Assembly: GCF_000739555.1 (NCBI RefSeq)
Contig: NZ_BBJN01000014.1
Coordinates: forward strand, 1-60,788
DNA length: 60,788 nucleotides
Reading direction: 5' to 3'
DNA from: Halolamina rubra
GTDB lineage: Archaea > Halobacteriota > Halobacteria > Halobacteriales > Haloferacaceae
Made by a program: the position numbers and the translations under genes. Below the pieces are notes generated by a model. That model was not told the DNA's origin and searched no databases. It worked only from the letters and a program-made list of their open reading frames with translations. Positions 59,180 through 60,788 of the stretch are shown here, piece after piece; the first letter of the stretch is position 1, and each line of letters starts with the position of its first letter.

Positions 59180-60218
59180 TCTCTCCACGTACGCTCAGAA
59201 ACCTCCGGAAGGAGCTCCGCTCCAGCGCGCTCGCGAAGATCGGTATCGTGCTCGTGCTCGCGATGATCGTGGTCGCGGCCTTCGCCCCGTTCATCGCGCT
59301 GCACAACCCGACCAACCAGAACCTCGACGAGAACAACCTCCCGCCGATGGGGTTCAGCCGGACCACCCAGGAGACCACCTCCGAGATGGTCAACGGCTCG
59401 CTCGAGGTGACCAACGAGACGGTGTACGTCAACGCCACCGCGAGCCACCCGCTCGGCACGAACTCGCTCGGCCAGGACGTGTACTCCCGGGCGGTGTACG
59501 GCGCCCGGACGTCGATGATGGTCGGCGTGTTGGGCACCGTGCTCGCCGCGTTACTGGGGGTGACAGTCGGGCTCGTCGCGGGGTTCTACCGCGGGCGGGT
59601 CGACGACGCGCTGATGCGCTTCGCTGACGTGTCGCTCGCGTTCCCCTCGCTCGTGTTGGCGATCGCGCTGATCGGGCTCTGGGGCCGGGCGGCCGTCGAC
59701 GTTCCCGATCCGTTCGTGGTGTTGGGGCTGGTTGACCCCGTCCGGCAAGCCCTGGGCTTGCCGACCGGGATGCCCGACTCCTTCGTGCTCCCGGGGACGG
59801 TGATCGTCGTCGTCGGCTGGTGAACTGGGTCTGGTTCGCCCGGATCGCCCGCGGCGAAGCGCTGTCGATCCGCGAGGAGGAGTACGTGAAGGCCGCCCGC
59901 GCGCTGGGCGCCAGCGACGCCCGGATCATCGGGCGCCACGTGCTCCCCAACGCGACGACGCCGATCCTGGTGCTCGCGACGATCCAGGTCGCCGCGATCA
60001 TCCTGCTCGAGTCGTCGCTCTCATTCCTCGGGTTCTCCGGGACGACGCTGTCCTGGGGCTTCGACATCTCGCAGGGTCGCGGCTACCTCTCGACGGCGTG
60101 GTGGATCGCCACCGTGCCGGGGCTCGCGATCGTGCTGGCGGTGATCGGCGTCAACCTCGTCGGCGACTGGCTCAGGGACGCCTTGGACCCCGGTATCGAG
60201 GGGGAGGGGGGTGTCTGA
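59176..60218 (+). pseudogene. ABC transporter permease, DppC type, disrupted by a one-base deletion at about 59817
   Basis: The full product would be 347 residues. The first part (59176-59823) has the N-terminal helix KIGIVLVLAMIVVAAFAPFI, the DppC hallmark LGTNSLGQDVYSRAVYGAR and helices 2-4. The second part, in the -1 frame to 60218, holds the EAA loop EYVKAARALGASDARIIGRH and the last helices. At the break the bases read GTC GTC GGC TGG TGA; adding one C gives GGC CTG GTG AAC TGG, the expected Gly-Leu-Val-Asn-Trp. As written, the protein ends at 59823 without the ATPase contact loop. It pairs with the upstream DppB-type permease. Confidence 0.9.
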
Positions 60219-60219
60219 G

Positions 60220-60788
60220 ATGGCCGACGAGATCCTCAAGGTGCGGAACCTGACGACCCGCTTCTTCACGGAGGAGGGGCAGGTCAACGCGGTGGAGCAC
60301 GTCGACTTCGACGTGCGCGACGGCGAGGTGTTCGGCATCGTCGGCGAGTCCGGCTCCGGGAAATCTGTCACCGCGCTCTCGCTGATCGACCTGGTGGAGA
60401 CGCCGGGGCGCATCGTCGAGGGCGAGGTGTGGTACCGCGACGCCGACCTCGCCGAGGAGCACCGCGACTCCCACCCCGAGGCCGTCGACGGCGACTACGT
60501 CGACGTGCGCCAGCTGCCGGAGGCCACCCGCCGGTGGCTCCGCGGCCCCGCGTTCGCGACGATCTTCCAGGACCCGATGAGCAGCCTCAACCCCTCGATC
60601 ACCGTCGGCGAGCAGATCGCCGAGGCCGTCGAGGTGCAGCGCCGCGCCCGCGCGAACCCGCGGCGCACGCGCTCGCGGACGCAGGGGTACGGGCTGGGTC
60701 GGCTGCTCGTCGACGCCGCGATCCCCACCCGGGAGTACGTGAGCGACGAGAGCCACGAGCGCGCGGTCGAACTGCTCGAGCGGGTCGG
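60220..60788 (+). CDS. ABC transporter ATP-binding protein, DppD type, cut by window edge
   Basis: The visible part is about 189 residues of an oligopeptide-type ATPase. It shows the Walker A region GIVGESGSGKSVTALSL, the Q-loop region TIFQDPMSSLNPSITVG and the family-specific insertion (RRARANPRRTRSRTQ) before the signature. The signature and Walker B lie beyond the edge. The ATG follows the permease stop by one base; an in-frame GTG at 60211 is an alternative that would overlap it. It powers import through the two permeases upstream. Confidence 0.93.
   Translation, partial: MADEILKVRNLTTRFFTEEGQVNAVEHVDFDVRDGEVFGIVGESGSGKSVTALSLIDLVETPGRIVEGEVWYRDADLAEEHRDSHPEAVDGDYVDVRQLPEATRRWLRGPAFATIFQDPMSSLNPSITVGEQIAEAVEVQRRARANPRRTRSRTQGYGLGRLLVDAAIPTREYVSDESHERAVELLERV

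Noticed and set aside
56504-59188. An 894-codon open frame on the minus strand across the ABC operon
   Set aside because: It is antisense to clear SBP and permease genes, its product is His/Val/Arg-rich low-complexity text without any motif, and high-G+C genomes produce such long antisense frames.

Overview
The window is a gene-dense piece of a haloarchaeal chromosome. The evidence is the very high G+C, strongly acidic predicted proteins, many leaderless genes with TATA-like hexamers about 24-30 nt before the start codon, Tat-type signal peptides, and archaeal or haloarchaeal families: GatD, archaeal GAPDH, RfcL, ABCE1/RLI, the HVO_0476 and HVO_0416 zinc fingers, DUF5830, DUF2150 and the EMC6-like protein. 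The genus cannot be fixed by eye; a Haloferacales-type genome is plausible. No rRNA, tRNA, CRISPR array, insertion sequence, integrase or prophage module was recognised. No stretch longer than about 270 bases lacks a gene.

Layout. 1-5.5 kb: an EMC3/YidC-like DUF106 insertase (cut by the window edge), adenylate kinase, GatD overlapping an acetyltransferase gene, and a winged-helix regulator. 5.6-13 kb: an S9 peptidase, a secreted Vps62-like protein, iPGM, a VTT membrane protein and a TupA-like lipoprotein without its transporter. 13-21 kb: a Get3/ArsA ATPase, an SDR, endonuclease V three bases from an AN1-rhomboid protease, an APC transporter fused to two UspA domains, and a Tat-exported subtilase. 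21-32 kb: a NYN nuclease, an HTH regulator, zinc-finger proteins, a methyltransferase, an aminotransferase, an alkaline-phosphatase-superfamily enzyme, a UvrD-like helicase coupled to an M24 peptidase, and riboflavin synthase. 32-40 kb: an EMC6-like protein coupled to ABCE1, a RimK-like ligase, Hsp20, convergent pgk and gap, thioredoxin, rhodanese and an aminopeptidase. 40-49 kb: HMG-CoA synthase for isoprenoid lipids, a pair of pilin-like surface proteins, DUF2150, a TatD-like protein, three acetyltransferases and DUF2891. 50-60.8 kb: RfcL, heme A synthase, a ligand-less M24 homologue, malic enzyme fused to a phosphotransacetylase domain, and a dipeptide-type ABC operon running off the end.

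Functional links. Lower glycolysis/gluconeogenesis is represented by gap, pgk and gpmI, with malic enzyme at the C3/C4 node. Three pieces of membrane-protein targeting or insertion (DUF106, Get3-like, EMC6-like) are in the window, and the EMC6-like gene is fused by overlap to the ribosome-recycling factor gene.

The most unusual items are these. (1) The ABC substrate-binding protein carries near its N-terminus a segment that family members normally have at the C-terminus, and its own C-terminus stops just where that segment would begin. This looks like a circular permutation. (2) ABCE1 and the second ABC permease are each broken by the loss of one base; a one-base insertion restores both perfectly, so sequencing error is the first explanation. 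(3) A nested inverted-repeat element with a 71-bp-spaced direct repeat lies between two convergent genes. (4) A secreted Vps62-like protein and a conserved-looking but metal-ligand-free M24 protein have no obvious role.
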